Shown: positions 50,822 through 57,697 of the stretch, in pieces | Position numbering within the stretch: the first letter of the stretch is position 1 | Layout of the letters: every line of letters starts with the position of its first letter | From: Peredibacter sp045999315 | Lineage (GTDB): Bacteria; Bdellovibrionota; Bacteriovoracia; Bacteriovoracales; Bacteriovoracaceae | NCBI RefSeq assembly: GCF_045999315.1 | Contig: NZ_CP174607.1 | Location: 1,178,001-1,242,000, forward strand | Length of the DNA stretch: 64,000 nt | Direction: 5' to 3' | Program-made: the position numbers and the translations under genes | Notes under the pieces: model-generated | Database searches by the model: none | Seen by the model: only the letters and a program-made list of their open reading frames with translations | What the model was told of the DNA's origin: nothing

Positions 50822-51832
50822 TTAAATACTATCAAGTCCTGATAGAAAAATCGCCGGCATCTCAATCTCTTCAAATGTCCCTGGCCCAAAGAGTCCTCGC
50901 AAAAATTCATCCAGGTCCAGTCCTAAAAGCTCCTCATTATAATCAAAGTACACTTCTTGTTTCATGACGTTGATATTGCGAATACTGACTTTATTATCAG
51001 TGAAGGCGAGGGTGAACTCGGTAAAGAGTCTTAAATCCCCTGGAGTCATGAAGAACTGATACTGAAGGCTTTCAGTGTCTACCAGTGGTTTCCCCATCCA
51101 GACCTTACCGTAACTGCCTATCTCTTTTAAGAAGGGACTCATCTCTTCTTTCGTTCCATATTCATAGATGATTTCTGGAAGATCCTGGCCCTTATTCATG
51201 AAGTAGTAGTGAGAGATCCTTCCATTGTGTTTTTTGATAAAGAGATCTGCTGAAGAAATTTTCTCAATCAGTTTCCAATCTTCTTCTTTGCGATTTAGTG
51301 TCAGATAAGTTTTAGCGAACGACTCTTTATAAAGAGTTTGAATTTCTTTTTGTTCTAATTCAGAGAGATGTTTGTATTTGGTTTTAATGAAATGGGTATC
51401 TTTTCTCTCTGAAGAGTATTCGAATTGATTTCCACAGAGGTGAAAGCCAAATTTGTTATAGAGTTTTTCCAGATCACTCCAGAGGAGAAAGAGAGTGGTA
51501 TCACTTCTCTTCTCGGCGAGAACATCTTGCAGGAGAGTTTGAAAATGTCCTTCTCCTCTGCGAGCTTCATCAACTGCAATTCCACCTAACATGGTGATAG
51601 GAAATTGCTTATTCCCCAGAGTGAGAAACTGATCTTTAGCACCAATATGAGCAAGCACATTTTCATTCTCATCTAGCATGATGAAACAATTCTTGTGATT
51701 ACTCTTATCAATGAGAGGAGCGAAGTCGATTTCAAAGGAATTTGGCCTTTTGTAGTGAAATGACTTCTCAATCAACTTAACTGTGGCCTCAAAACATGAG
51801 GGCTTTTCTGATAAGGGGAAAATCTTGCCCAT
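50822..51832 (-). CDS. GNAT-family acetyltransferase (Eis-like)
   Basis: 336 residues with an N-terminal GNAT fold: ITMLGGIAVDEARRGEGHFQTLLQDVL (about 78-104), where VDEARRGEGHF provides the acetyl-CoA pyrophosphate-binding R/Q-x-x-G-x-G/A motif, followed by FLLWSDLEKLYNKFGFHLCG. The C-terminal half has a second GNAT-like fold, as in Eis and other two-domain enzymes. Substrate unknown; it may modify an amine or an antibiotic. Minus strand, alone, tail to tail with the preceding gene. Confidence 0.85.
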   Translation of the reverse strand: MGKIFPLSEKPSCFEATVKLIEKSFHYKRPNSFEIDFAPLIDKSNHKNCFIMLDENENVLAHIGAKDQFLTLGNKQFPITMLGGIAVDEARRGEGHFQTLLQDVLAEKRSDTTLFLLWSDLEKLYNKFGFHLCGNQFEYSSERKDTHFIKTKYKHLSELEQKEIQTLYKESFAKTYLTLNRKEEDWKLIEKISSADLFIKKHNGRISHYYFMNKGQDLPEIIYEYGTKEEMSPFLKEIGSYGKVWMGKPLVDTESLQYQFFMTPGDLRLFTEFTLAFTDNKVSIRNINVMKQEVYFDYNEELLGLDLDEFLRGLFGPGTFEEIEMPAIFLSGLDSI

Positions 51833-51903
51833 ACTAAAAACTCCGTGATTTCAATAATTTAACCGCGTTTTTCAAAAAATGTCGAATTTTTTTACAACCA
51901 TTC

Positions 51904-51930
51904 TCAAGTCTTTTGCTGCGATGTCGAAAA
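51904..51930 (+). promoter_or_regulatory. Candidate sigma-28 (FliA) promoter of the first flagellin gene
   Basis: TCAAGTCT at 51904-51911 and GTCGAAAA at 51923-51930, spaced by 11 bp, match the sigma-28 consensus TAAAGTTT-N11-GCCGATAA at 6 of 8 positions in each box with the exact consensus spacing. A start near 51937 would give a ~72-base leader that carries two hairpins before the ribosome site. Pattern evidence; the sigma factor is inferred. Confidence 0.6.
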
Positions 51931-51936
51931 GTTTTG

Positions 51937-52008
51937 CATGAGAGACACAAATGTCTTTCATCACTCCCTCAAGGAATGAGTAAGAGTGAACCCAATCAAG
52001 GAGGATTT
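51937..52008 (+). promoter_or_regulatory. Structured flagellin leader with two CAAGGA motifs (possible CsrA sites)
   Basis: Hairpin TCACTC (51961-51966) / GAGTGA (51984-51989) presents CAAGGA at 51970-51975 in its loop; a second CAAGGA at 51997-52002 overlaps the ribosome site (AAGGAGGA) of the flagellin ATG at 52009. A small AGACA-CAAA-TGTCT hairpin lies at 51943-51956. Two GGA-type motifs 27 bases apart, one in a loop and one on the ribosome site, are the arrangement known for CsrA repression of Bacillus hag. Confidence 0.5.
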
Positions 52009-52857
52009 ATGGGTTTAAGGATTAACACTAACGTTTCGTCGCTAAACGCGCAAAGAAACTTAGGTCAAACACGTGGTGCTCAACAGAAAGTGTTAGAGCA
52101 ACTATCTTCTGGTCAGCGTATTAACCGTGCTGGTGACGATGCTGCCGGTCTAGCAATCTCTGAAAACTTAAAAGCGCAAATCCGCGGTCTAGGCCAAGCG
52201 GAAAGAAACGCTCAAGACGGTGTGTCTCTAGTACAAATCGCTGAAGGTGCTTTAGCGGAAGTAGGGAACATCATGATTCGTCTTCGCGAACTAGCAGTAC
52301 AGGCCGCTTCTGATACTATCGGGCCAACAGAACGTAAGTTCCTTAACGTTGAATTCGAGCAATTGATGTCAGAGGTTGACCGTATCGCAAACTCAACAGA
52401 GTTTAACCGCGTTCCACTTCTAAACGGTACAGGATCTGTGTTTGATATCCAGATCGGTACACGAAATGACCCTTTATCTGACCGTTTGACGTTCGATGCT
52501 TCATCAGCAGACGTAAACGTGGCAGCTCTTGGTCTTAACCTTGCTTCTGTTTCTGACAAAATTTCTGCTCAGAACTCACTAGCAGCGATCGACCAAGCGA
52601 TCCAAAGCGTTTCTGGTATCCGCGCTGACTTCGGTGCTCTTCAAAACCGTCTTCAGTCGACCATTAACAACATCCAGATCTCGAATGAAAACTTGTCAGC
52701 TGCGAATTCTCGAATCCGTGATGCGGACATTGCTTCAGCGACTTCTGAATTAACTAGAACGAACATCCTAATGCAAGCAGGTACTTCAGTATTGGCGCAA
52801 GCGAACCAGTCTACGACGAACGCTCTTAGCCTTATTAATGCCGCTTCTCAGGGATAA
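52009..52857 (+). CDS. fliC: Flagellin
   Basis: 282 residues from the ATG at 52009, chosen over an upstream in-frame start at 51913 because AAGGAGGA lies 4 bases before it and the flagellin N-terminus MGLRINTNVSSLNAQRNL begins here. D0/D1 domains are at both ends (LKAQIRGLGQAERNAQDGVSLVQ; C-terminal ASATSELTRTNILMQAGTSVLAQANQ), with a short middle (about 170-200) and no D2/D3, as in the short flagellins of Bdellovibrio-like bacteria. Likely main filament subunit. Forms a tandem pair with the second flagellin. Confidence 0.97.
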   Translation: MGLRINTNVSSLNAQRNLGQTRGAQQKVLEQLSSGQRINRAGDDAAGLAISENLKAQIRGLGQAERNAQDGVSLVQIAEGALAEVGNIMIRLRELAVQAASDTIGPTERKFLNVEFEQLMSEVDRIANSTEFNRVPLLNGTGSVFDIQIGTRNDPLSDRLTFDASSADVNVAALGLNLASVSDKISAQNSLAAIDQAIQSVSGIRADFGALQNRLQSTINNIQISNENLSAANSRIRDADIASATSELTRTNILMQAGTSVLAQANQSTTNALSLINAASQG

Positions 52858-53017
52858 CCTGAGAACGGCCTTTAGCTAGGCCGATACCAATAGTGACGTA
52901 AAACGAAATCCTGCAAAACCTTGCAGTGAGTGTGTAGAGAAGTAATCAGTTTTTAAGGTTGATTTTTTTACTCAAAAAATAACAACCAATTTGAGCATGA
53001 AGCTCATAAACGAACAT

Positions 53018-53049
53018 GGAGGTTCACTATGACAACGAAGGACTAAATT
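53018..53049 (+). promoter_or_regulatory. Five-codon leader ORF with its own GGAGG site, in frame with the second flagellin
   Basis: GGAGG at 53018-53022 lies 6 bases ahead of ATG at 53029; the frame reads MTTKD and stops at TAA 53044-53046, three bases before the flagellin ATG at 53050, in the same frame. The flagellin has its own weaker GAAGGA site within this mini-ORF. Termination close to the next start suggests reinitiation coupling. Confidence 0.5.
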
Positions 53050-53883
53050 ATGGGATTAAGAATTAATACGAATATCTCGAGCATTGCAGCTCAGCGTGCT
53101 CTAGGAATTACAAAGCAAAACTTGGACAACAACCTTAGGAAGATGTCCAGTGGTGAAAGGATAACTCGTGCGTCCGATGATGCAGCTGGATTGGCGATTA
53201 GTGAAAAACTAAAAGCTCATATCAGAGGTCTCAGACAAGCGAAAAGGAACTCAGATGACGGCGTATCACTCATTCAGACAGCAGAAGGCGCAATCAACGA
53301 GATATCTAACATCATCATTCGTCTCAGAGAGCTTTCTATCCAGGCCGCCTCTGACACTGTGGGAGACACTGAGAGAGGGTTTTCAAACATTGAATTCCAG
53401 AATCTCCTCGAAGAGATTCAACGTATCTCAAAAGGTACAGAGTTCAACGGAAGAAAACTTCTCGATGGAACTGGTGGTATGGTCGAAATTCAAGTTGGGA
53501 TTCACAACGATCCGATGCAAGATCGAATCAAGTACGACTCAACTGAAACAGACACTACTGTCGAGTCACTCGCACTTACAGGCGAAGGTATTGCAAGCAA
53601 AGAGAGCGCACAGCTGTCACTCGCTAAGCTGGACGATGCGTTGGTGCGAATTAACGGGACTCGCGCTAACCTTGGTGCCCTACAGAACCGACTACAATCT
53701 GCAAGTAACACAATTGCGATTGCAGAAGAGAACTTTAGTGCCGCCAACTCAAGGATTCGTGATGTAGACGTAGCGGCGGAAACAGCCGACATGGCCAAGA
53801 ATAACATTCTTACTCAGGCCGGTGTTTCAGTCCTAGCTCAAGCGAACCAGGCCCCGAACGCAGCTTTAAAGCTGATTGGCTAA
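53050..53883 (+). CDS. fliC: Second flagellin (tandem paralogue)
   Basis: 277 residues, the same short D0/D1 layout as the first flagellin: MGLRINTNISSIAAQRAL at the start and IRDVDVAAETADMAKNNILTQAGVSVLAQANQ near the end. Divergence across the middle (about 140-200) is high. It has no upstream sigma-28 box as good as the first gene; a GCCGATAC at 52880-52887 has no matching -35. Probably transcribed partly with the first flagellin. Followed by a strong terminator, so the SDR gene is probably separate. Confidence 0.95.
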   Translation: MGLRINTNISSIAAQRALGITKQNLDNNLRKMSSGERITRASDDAAGLAISEKLKAHIRGLRQAKRNSDDGVSLIQTAEGAINEISNIIIRLRELSIQAASDTVGDTERGFSNIEFQNLLEEIQRISKGTEFNGRKLLDGTGGMVEIQVGIHNDPMQDRIKYDSTETDTTVESLALTGEGIASKESAQLSLAKLDDALVRINGTRANLGALQNRLQSASNTIAIAEENFSAANSRIRDVDVAAETADMAKNNILTQAGVSVLAQANQAPNAALKLIG

Positions 53884-53898
53884 TCACACACTTACTAC

Positions 53899-53928
53899 AC
53901 CTTCCCCCGAATGGGGGAAGGTATTTTT
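53899..53928 (+). terminator. Terminator after the second flagellin gene
   Basis: 10-bp stem ACCTTCCCCC (53899-53908) and GGGGGAAGGT (53913-53922), GAAT loop, ATTTTTATTT tail. 16 bases after the flagellin stop. Confidence 0.9.
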
Positions 53929-53965
53929 ATTTGTCTAAAATCAAATCTCCGATAAACTTTACGGT

Positions 53966-54877
53966 ATGAAGAAAACCATCCTGATATTTGGAGTGTCCTC
54001 TTTCGTTGGCTCAAATCTCCTAGAGTCTTTGAAGGACGAGTTTCGTATTATCGGAACCTATCATACTACTCCTGTCAGTATTCCTGGAGTCACTTGTCTT
54101 CCTTGTGATGTATTGAAAAAAGATTACGTTACAAATCTGGTTGGAATCTTTCGTCCAGACATTACTCTTTACACTGCTGGAATGAGTTCTTTAAAAGAAT
54201 GTCAGATGCATCCAAAGCAGGCAGACGCTTTAAACTCCGCAGGTGCTGTGAACTGCTGTGTGGCGGCCGAAAGATATGGCTCTAAGTTCATCTATCTTTC
54301 TTCGGGATATGTTCTGGGTGGAGAGGACACGCTTTATCGTGAAGGAGACACACCTTTTCCGACCACTGCCTATGGAAACTCGTTATCCACAACTGAGTTT
54401 TATATCCAGCGCTCGTGCTTAAATTATCTCATCTTCAGATGCGCTCCTCTTTATGGACGTGGCTATAACCCTAAGCACTCAAACTGGTTTGAGTCTCTTC
54501 AATCTGCCTTTGCTAAGAATGAACCGGTGTATGCAGATGATTCTGTGGTGACTGGTTTTTTAGATGTGCAGTTGTTGGGTAAAATCATTAAGGCGACTCT
54601 TTCAAAAGGCACCACCAATCGTTTATTGCAGATTACGAGTAAAGACACTATGACTCGCTACGAGTTTGCAAAACTCTACGCCAAGATTTTTAAAAAGGAC
54701 GAGGGCCTTATTCAGAAGACCGTCGGTCTTTTTCCAGCGGACACTAAAAACGGTAATAAGGTTCAGACTTCTCATCATTTCCGAATGGATACTTCGAATA
54801 TAGAAGAAATTCTGGGCGTGCAGATGCCTAAGATCGAAGAGTCTTTAATGCTTACTTATAAAAGATTAAACGCGTAA
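53966..54877 (+). CDS. Extended-SDR protein related to RmlD (dTDP-4-dehydrorhamnose reductase-like)
   Basis: 303 residues with the NAD(P)-binding RmlD layout: Rossmann loop FGVSSFVGSNL (9-19, G9, S12 and G15, i.e. the middle Gly of GxxGxxG is Ser), catalytic Tyr region YLSSGYVLGGEDTLYREGD and TTAYGNSLSTTEFY, then LIFRCAPLYGRG. The YxxxK motif reads Y136-GNS-L140, so the catalytic Lys is Leu. Family members reduce sugar nucleotides. It follows the flagellins with its own ribosome site after the terminator; flagellin glycosylation is a guess from position. Confidence 0.8.
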   Translation: MKKTILIFGVSSFVGSNLLESLKDEFRIIGTYHTTPVSIPGVTCLPCDVLKKDYVTNLVGIFRPDITLYTAGMSSLKECQMHPKQADALNSAGAVNCCVAAERYGSKFIYLSSGYVLGGEDTLYREGDTPFPTTAYGNSLSTTEFYIQRSCLNYLIFRCAPLYGRGYNPKHSNWFESLQSAFAKNEPVYADDSVVTGFLDVQLLGKIIKATLSKGTTNRLLQITSKDTMTRYEFAKLYAKIFKKDEGLIQKTVGLFPADTKNGNKVQTSHHFRMDTSNIEEILGVQMPKIEESLMLTYKRLNA

Positions 54878-54878
54878 A

Positions 54879-55409
54879 TTAACGAGATGATTGTTTCACG
54901 AACTCTGTGAGGTAGTACTTCACCAGAGCTTCCACTTCAACCGGTTCACCCTGGAATCTCCAAGAGATGGTGTTGAATGGGCCCACATGAGCTTTGATCT
55001 CATGAATGGCGTGAATAGATTGATTTTCATTCGCCAAACGAGCGGAAAATAATCCACCGTTATTTGCAAGAAAACCAATGCTCACAACATCTGGAGCACG
55101 ACGAGCAACAATCAACTTCAGAGAATTTCTGAAAAGAATGAAGTCATTCACAGTGTTTGAAATGCGGAAAATTTTAATTGAACGAGAAGTGTCTCGATTA
55201 CTGCGATACTGATTGAACAGGGCCACATAAAACTCAAAACGATCTTTCAGTTTATTCACGAAATTCAGTGAAGACTCTTCCAGAAGTTGTTGGGTGTTTA
55301 AGTGATCATTGAAACGAATGATTCCGGACTCCTCCATGTTCACTTCTTCAAGTGCTAGAGATTCGATCCATGAAACATTTTGGTAATCATTGACGTTAAT
55401 AGTATCCAT
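54879..55409 (-). CDS. Hypothetical protein downstream of the 6S RNA gene
   Basis: 176 residues, no signal peptide. Acidic N-terminal part, a positively charged middle (RSIKIFRISNTVNDFILFRNSLKLIVARRAPDVVSIGFLANNGG) and a mixed alpha/beta look. Ends one base after the SDR stop on the other strand. TTGACG with 17-bp spacing to AACAAT lies immediately upstream, without room for a ribosome site. No family recognised; it is read in the same direction as, and downstream of, the 6S RNA candidate. Confidence 0.6.
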   Translation of the reverse strand: MDTINVNDYQNVSWIESLALEEVNMEESGIIRFNDHLNTQQLLEESSLNFVNKLKDRFEFYVALFNQYRSNRDTSRSIKIFRISNTVNDFILFRNSLKLIVARRAPDVVSIGFLANNGGLFSARLANENQSIHAIHEIKAHVGPFNTISWRFQGEPVEVEALVKYYLTEFVKQSSR

Positions 55410-55482
55410 TCTTTAATTGTTTGGTTTTAGGCCAGTAACGTCAAGGATAAATCAATGAAAGTACGAGGGGAAAAATAAGAAA

Positions 55483-55667
55483 GGTCTGGGGGAAGGCTTA
55501 ATACGGTTTCGCGCCCCTAGAAAACTAGGTGGGCGCAATTAGTAATCACTTTAGGCTTCTCACATTCTGGCACAATACTGGGCCAGGCAAGCGTGCACAC
55601 CATGATCAGGGACCGCTCCCGAAAATAAAATCGTAGGGGCGAAACTTTATGGCTTCGTCCCAGACCC
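55483..55667 (-). ncRNA. ssrS: Probable 6S RNA
   Basis: Minus-strand, 185 nt, about the length of 6S RNA. The 5' GGUCUGGG (55666-55659) pairs with the 3' CCCAGACC (55490-55483), and an inner GUUUCG pairs with CGAAAC, giving the closed terminal stem. An open central region follows and a side hairpin GCGCCC-CUAG-UUUU-CUAG-GGGCGC (55536-55511) is present. The stretch GAGAAGCCUAAA (near 55562-55551) matches the conserved GAGAAGCCUUAAAA of enterobacterial 6S. TATGAT at 55679-55674 places the start on 55667, and the 3' end runs into UUUCUUAUUUUU. The product would bind sigma-70 RNA polymerase. Sequence conservation outside these parts is low. Confidence 0.72.
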
Positions 55668-55804
55668 ATATTCATCATAACCCATTTTTGGCGGTATCAG
55701 GAGAGGCAAAGTTAGCAAAATTTATTCTAAAATATCTAAAAAAGACTAATAAATTCGTTGACTTGTAAAAGTAAACGGAAAAAAGCCAGTTTTGTGACGA
55801 TAAG

Positions 55805-55813
55805 TGTTATAAT
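55805..55813 (+). promoter_or_regulatory. Extended -10 promoter of the Flp pilin/Tad operon
   Basis: TGT-TATAAT: a perfect -10 hexamer (55808-55813) preceded by the TGn extension. No -35 match is seen 17 bp upstream, as is usual for extended -10 promoters. Start near 55820, leader about 74 bases. Confidence 0.65.
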
Positions 55814-55850
55814 TAGTTTATGAATTACCGAAAGGAGCTAAAGTTTTTAA

Positions 55851-55879
55851 GGACTAAGGTCGATAAGACTTAAGTATCC
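55851..55879 (+). promoter_or_regulatory. Hairpin in the Flp pilin leader just upstream of the ribosome site
   Basis: GGA...TCC (55851-55853 with 55877-55879) close a hairpin in which TAAGGTC pairs with GACTTA around a GATAA loop with one bulge. The ribosome site AAGGGGGA (55883-55890) follows directly; CCTTTAAGG at 55878-55886 can pair with part of it, so two alternative folds exist. No known riboswitch class was recognised. Confidence 0.45.
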
Positions 55880-55893
55880 TTTAAGGGGGATTT

Positions 55894-56103
55894 ATGAAAG
55901 ACAAGCTGATCGCTTATCTTAAAGACGAAACGGGGCAGACATCTACAGAGTACATTCTACTCGTAGCTGTGGTTGCAACGATCGTTATTAAGTTTAAAGG
56001 TGCGATTGTTAAGAAGCTCTTTGGTGAGGCTGGAGACGGTAACGGGGGTATCCTTGGTACAGTCTTAAATGAAAGCAACTTCTCAGATTTCGCTAACCCG
56101 TAG
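55894..56103 (+). CDS. Flp-type pilin
   Basis: 69 residues, very short, with a hydrophobic N-terminal helix: ETGQTSTEYILLVAVVATIV. The prepilin cut would fall before Q with E at +5, as in Flp pilins. Highly placed ribosome site (AAGGGGGA). The leader with its hairpin is the longest upstream region in the locus, fitting the main structural subunit. First of five small prepilin-like genes in a row. No cysteine. Confidence 0.88.
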   Translation: MKDKLIAYLKDETGQTSTEYILLVAVVATIVIKFKGAIVKKLFGEAGDGNGGILGTVLNESNFSDFANP

Positions 56104-56161
56104 GCTTCTAGTCAGTTTCTAGAAGCTTTACGGTTATCCGGCCCTTCGCTATCATAATCTG

Positions 56162-56383
56162 ATGGTAGCGCTCAAAAGCTGTGGTCAGGCCACAGTCGAA
56201 TACATTTTCATTCTGGCCTTCGCTGTGATGTTGGGTTTCCAATTTACCAATCGTTTTACTGAGTTTTTCGGTGATACCTTGGGCGGTGTCGGACACGTGC
56301 TATCAACTCACCTGACAATCGGTGTTTGTGAGAAAGACTGCTGGTTTAATGGCTATAAGAACTCCTATGGGGCCGCTCCATGA
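56162..56383 (+). CDS. Second Flp/TadE-type prepilin-like protein
   Basis: 73 residues; leader MVALKSCGQATVEYIFILAFAVMLGF with the same G^Q...E(+5)Y signature, then a short C-terminal part with two cysteines (VCEKDCW). Start at ATG 56162, 58 bases after the Flp pilin stop. No clear ribosome site upstream, so coupling through the preceding transcript is probable. It overlaps the prepilin peptidase gene by 4 bases. May be a minor pilin or tip subunit. Confidence 0.75.
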   Translation: MVALKSCGQATVEYIFILAFAVMLGFQFTNRFTEFFGDTLGGVGHVLSTHLTIGVCEKDCWFNGYKNSYGAAP

Positions 56384-56874
56384 GCCCGATTATCTTTGGT
56401 CTCATTCTCATACAGCTAGTGGCAGTTGCCTGGGTGGATCTTAAGACTCATAAGATCTCGAATCGCTGGGCGATTTTTAATGTTTTTCTTTCAGTCATCC
56501 TGCATATTTTTTTTCGAAACTACTATCCACTAGATTGGGAAGTCCTTTTGTTTCCAGTCGGCTTTGTCGTCATTGGTTTTTTTCTCTTCCTGGTGAATAT
56601 TATGGGAGCAGGCGATTCAAAATATCTCGCTTCGCTTTTTCTCATCGTCCCGGTTGAACTTCATCTTGGTTTTTTTGAACGACTCCTTTTAAGCACAATG
56701 CTGGTAGGTGCCTTTCTCCTAAGTGTGAAAGTCATTAAAAATTTCGCCCAGATTCGGGCCTATTTTATTGGGCACTATTGGAGTGGAATTAAAGGAATCA
56801 TTAAGTCCCGTTTTAGTTACGCTCCTGTCATTTTGATCGCATGGATCATTCTGGGAGTGAATCAATGGCGATAA
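56380..56874 (+). CDS. cpaA: Tad-type prepilin peptidase (TadV/CpaA)
   Basis: 164 residues, short prepilin peptidase of the archaeal/Tad type without the cysteine loop. Catalytic aspartates D20 in WVDLKTHKISNR and D79 in the GAGD motif (NIMGAGDSK). Four or more membrane helices. It processes the prepilins around it. Sits between two pairs of prepilin-like genes: overlap of 4 bases with the upstream one and 10 bases with the downstream one. Confidence 0.9.
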   Translation: MSPIIFGLILIQLVAVAWVDLKTHKISNRWAIFNVFLSVILHIFFRNYYPLDWEVLLFPVGFVVIGFFLFLVNIMGAGDSKYLASLFLIVPVELHLGFFERLLLSTMLVGAFLLSVKVIKNFAQIRAYFIGHYWSGIKGIIKSRFSYAPVILIAWIILGVNQWR

Positions 56875-57176
56875 AAAACCAACATGGCCAGACCATGGTT
56901 GAGTATATTTTGTTATTGGCCGTGGTAGTTTCACTCGTGCTGACGTTTTATAACAGTGCCGCCTACAAAAGATTATTCGGAAGTGGGGGAGGCTTTGGAG
57001 TTAAAATTAAAAAAGACAGTGAATTCGCTTATCGCCACGCCTTTCTTTTTAAAGGAGATGGGACAGGTGAGGCCGACATTGCGGCCGATAATAAGGAAGG
57101 GGCCGAACATCCTTCATACAAGGACACCAGAAATAGTGGGACAAGATTTTTTGGTCCAAAAGATCCGTACCAATGA
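56865..57176 (+). CDS. Third prepilin-like protein of the Tad locus
   Basis: 103 residues from the ATG at 56865 (GGGAG at 56853-56857; an earlier in-frame start at 56841 adds residues within the previous gene). KNQHGQTMVEYILLLAVVVSL is a prepilin leader and helix with Q at +1 and E at +5. The mature part is Gly/Lys-rich and ends in acidic and basic patches without cysteines. Probably a minor pilin or TadE-like subunit. Confidence 0.78.
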   Translation: MAIKNQHGQTMVEYILLLAVVVSLVLTFYNSAAYKRLFGSGGGFGVKIKKDSEFAYRHAFLFKGDGTGEADIAADNKEGAEHPSYKDTRNSGTRFFGPKDPYQ

Positions 57177-57697
57177 AAATTAAAAATCAAAAAGGCCAAT
57201 CAACCATCGAGTTCATTTTCACCTTCATTTTTGGGGTGAGTATGATTCTTATGATTTTTAACTCTTCGATGAATTACATTTCGGGTTACCTTGCTCACTA
57301 TGCGACTTTTATGGCAAGTCGAGTGTATCTTACTGCCGACTCTCACTTGAGTACGTCGCAAGGATCATTGAATGGTGCTGAAGAAAGAGCACGTCAGACA
57401 TTCAATACTTATGCTCTTGGGATTTTTAAAATTCCAGATGGCAGTTTTAAGATCAATCCCGCCGGACAAACAGATGCTTCGACTTATTTGACGGTGGGCG
57501 GATCTACAGTTTTTAGCTTGAGTATTGATGTATTAGGTAAAATCGCCGGCCAGAGTAAGCTTGATTATGTTTCTGAATCATTCCTCGGAAAAGAACCGAC
57601 GCGAGCAGAATGTTTTATCAGAACATGTAAGGCGATTACTGGAAGGGATAATTGTTCTTTAAACGATGACATCACAGTTTTCGACGATGGTTGCTAA
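57173..57697 (+). CDS. Fourth prepilin-like protein (TadE-like)
   Basis: 174 residues, start overlapping the previous stop by 4 bases. KNQKGQSTIEFIFTFIFGVSMILMIF is the prepilin leader with the same +1 Gln and +5 Glu, then a longer C-terminal domain (about 40-174) with HYATFMASRVYLTADSHL and three cysteines at the end. The longer mature domain and the N-terminal helix fit TadE/TadF minor pilins. Confidence 0.8.
   Translation: MKIKNQKGQSTIEFIFTFIFGVSMILMIFNSSMNYISGYLAHYATFMASRVYLTADSHLSTSQGSLNGAEERARQTFNTYALGIFKIPDGSFKINPAGQTDASTYLTVGGSTVFSLSIDVLGKIAGQSKLDYVSESFLGKEPTRAECFIRTCKAITGRDNCSLNDDITVFDDGC

Larger units (their letters stand above)
55410..55893. other. 484-base intergenic region holding the 6S RNA gene and the Flp leader
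   Basis: No protein-coding gene is supported. It contains the minus-strand 6S RNA candidate (55483-55667), an AT-rich stretch (about 55690-55800) with no recognised element, the extended -10 promoter of the Flp pilin gene (55805-55813) and the pilin leader (55820-55893). Confidence 0.7.

Noticed and set aside
51918..51936. Sigma-54-like TGTCGA...TTTTGC ahead of the flagellin gene
   Set aside because: The conserved GG and GC are 11, not 10, bases apart, and the GG is GT; the sigma-28 match is better.
52866..52883. CGGCCT/AGGCCG hairpin after the first flagellin as a terminator
   Set aside because: No T tract follows, and the hairpin is only 6 bp; not called a terminator.
55500..55680. tmRNA, SRP RNA or RNase P RNA in the region upstream of the Tad locus
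   Set aside because: No SRP GGAAGCA loop, no RNase P core and no tRNA-like ends were seen; the length and the conserved GAGAAGCCU fit 6S better.
55831..55893. GEMM (cyclic-di-GMP) or similar riboswitch in the Flp leader
   Set aside because: The conserved GGCAAA/ACGCAAAGC core and tetraloop-receptor elements are absent.
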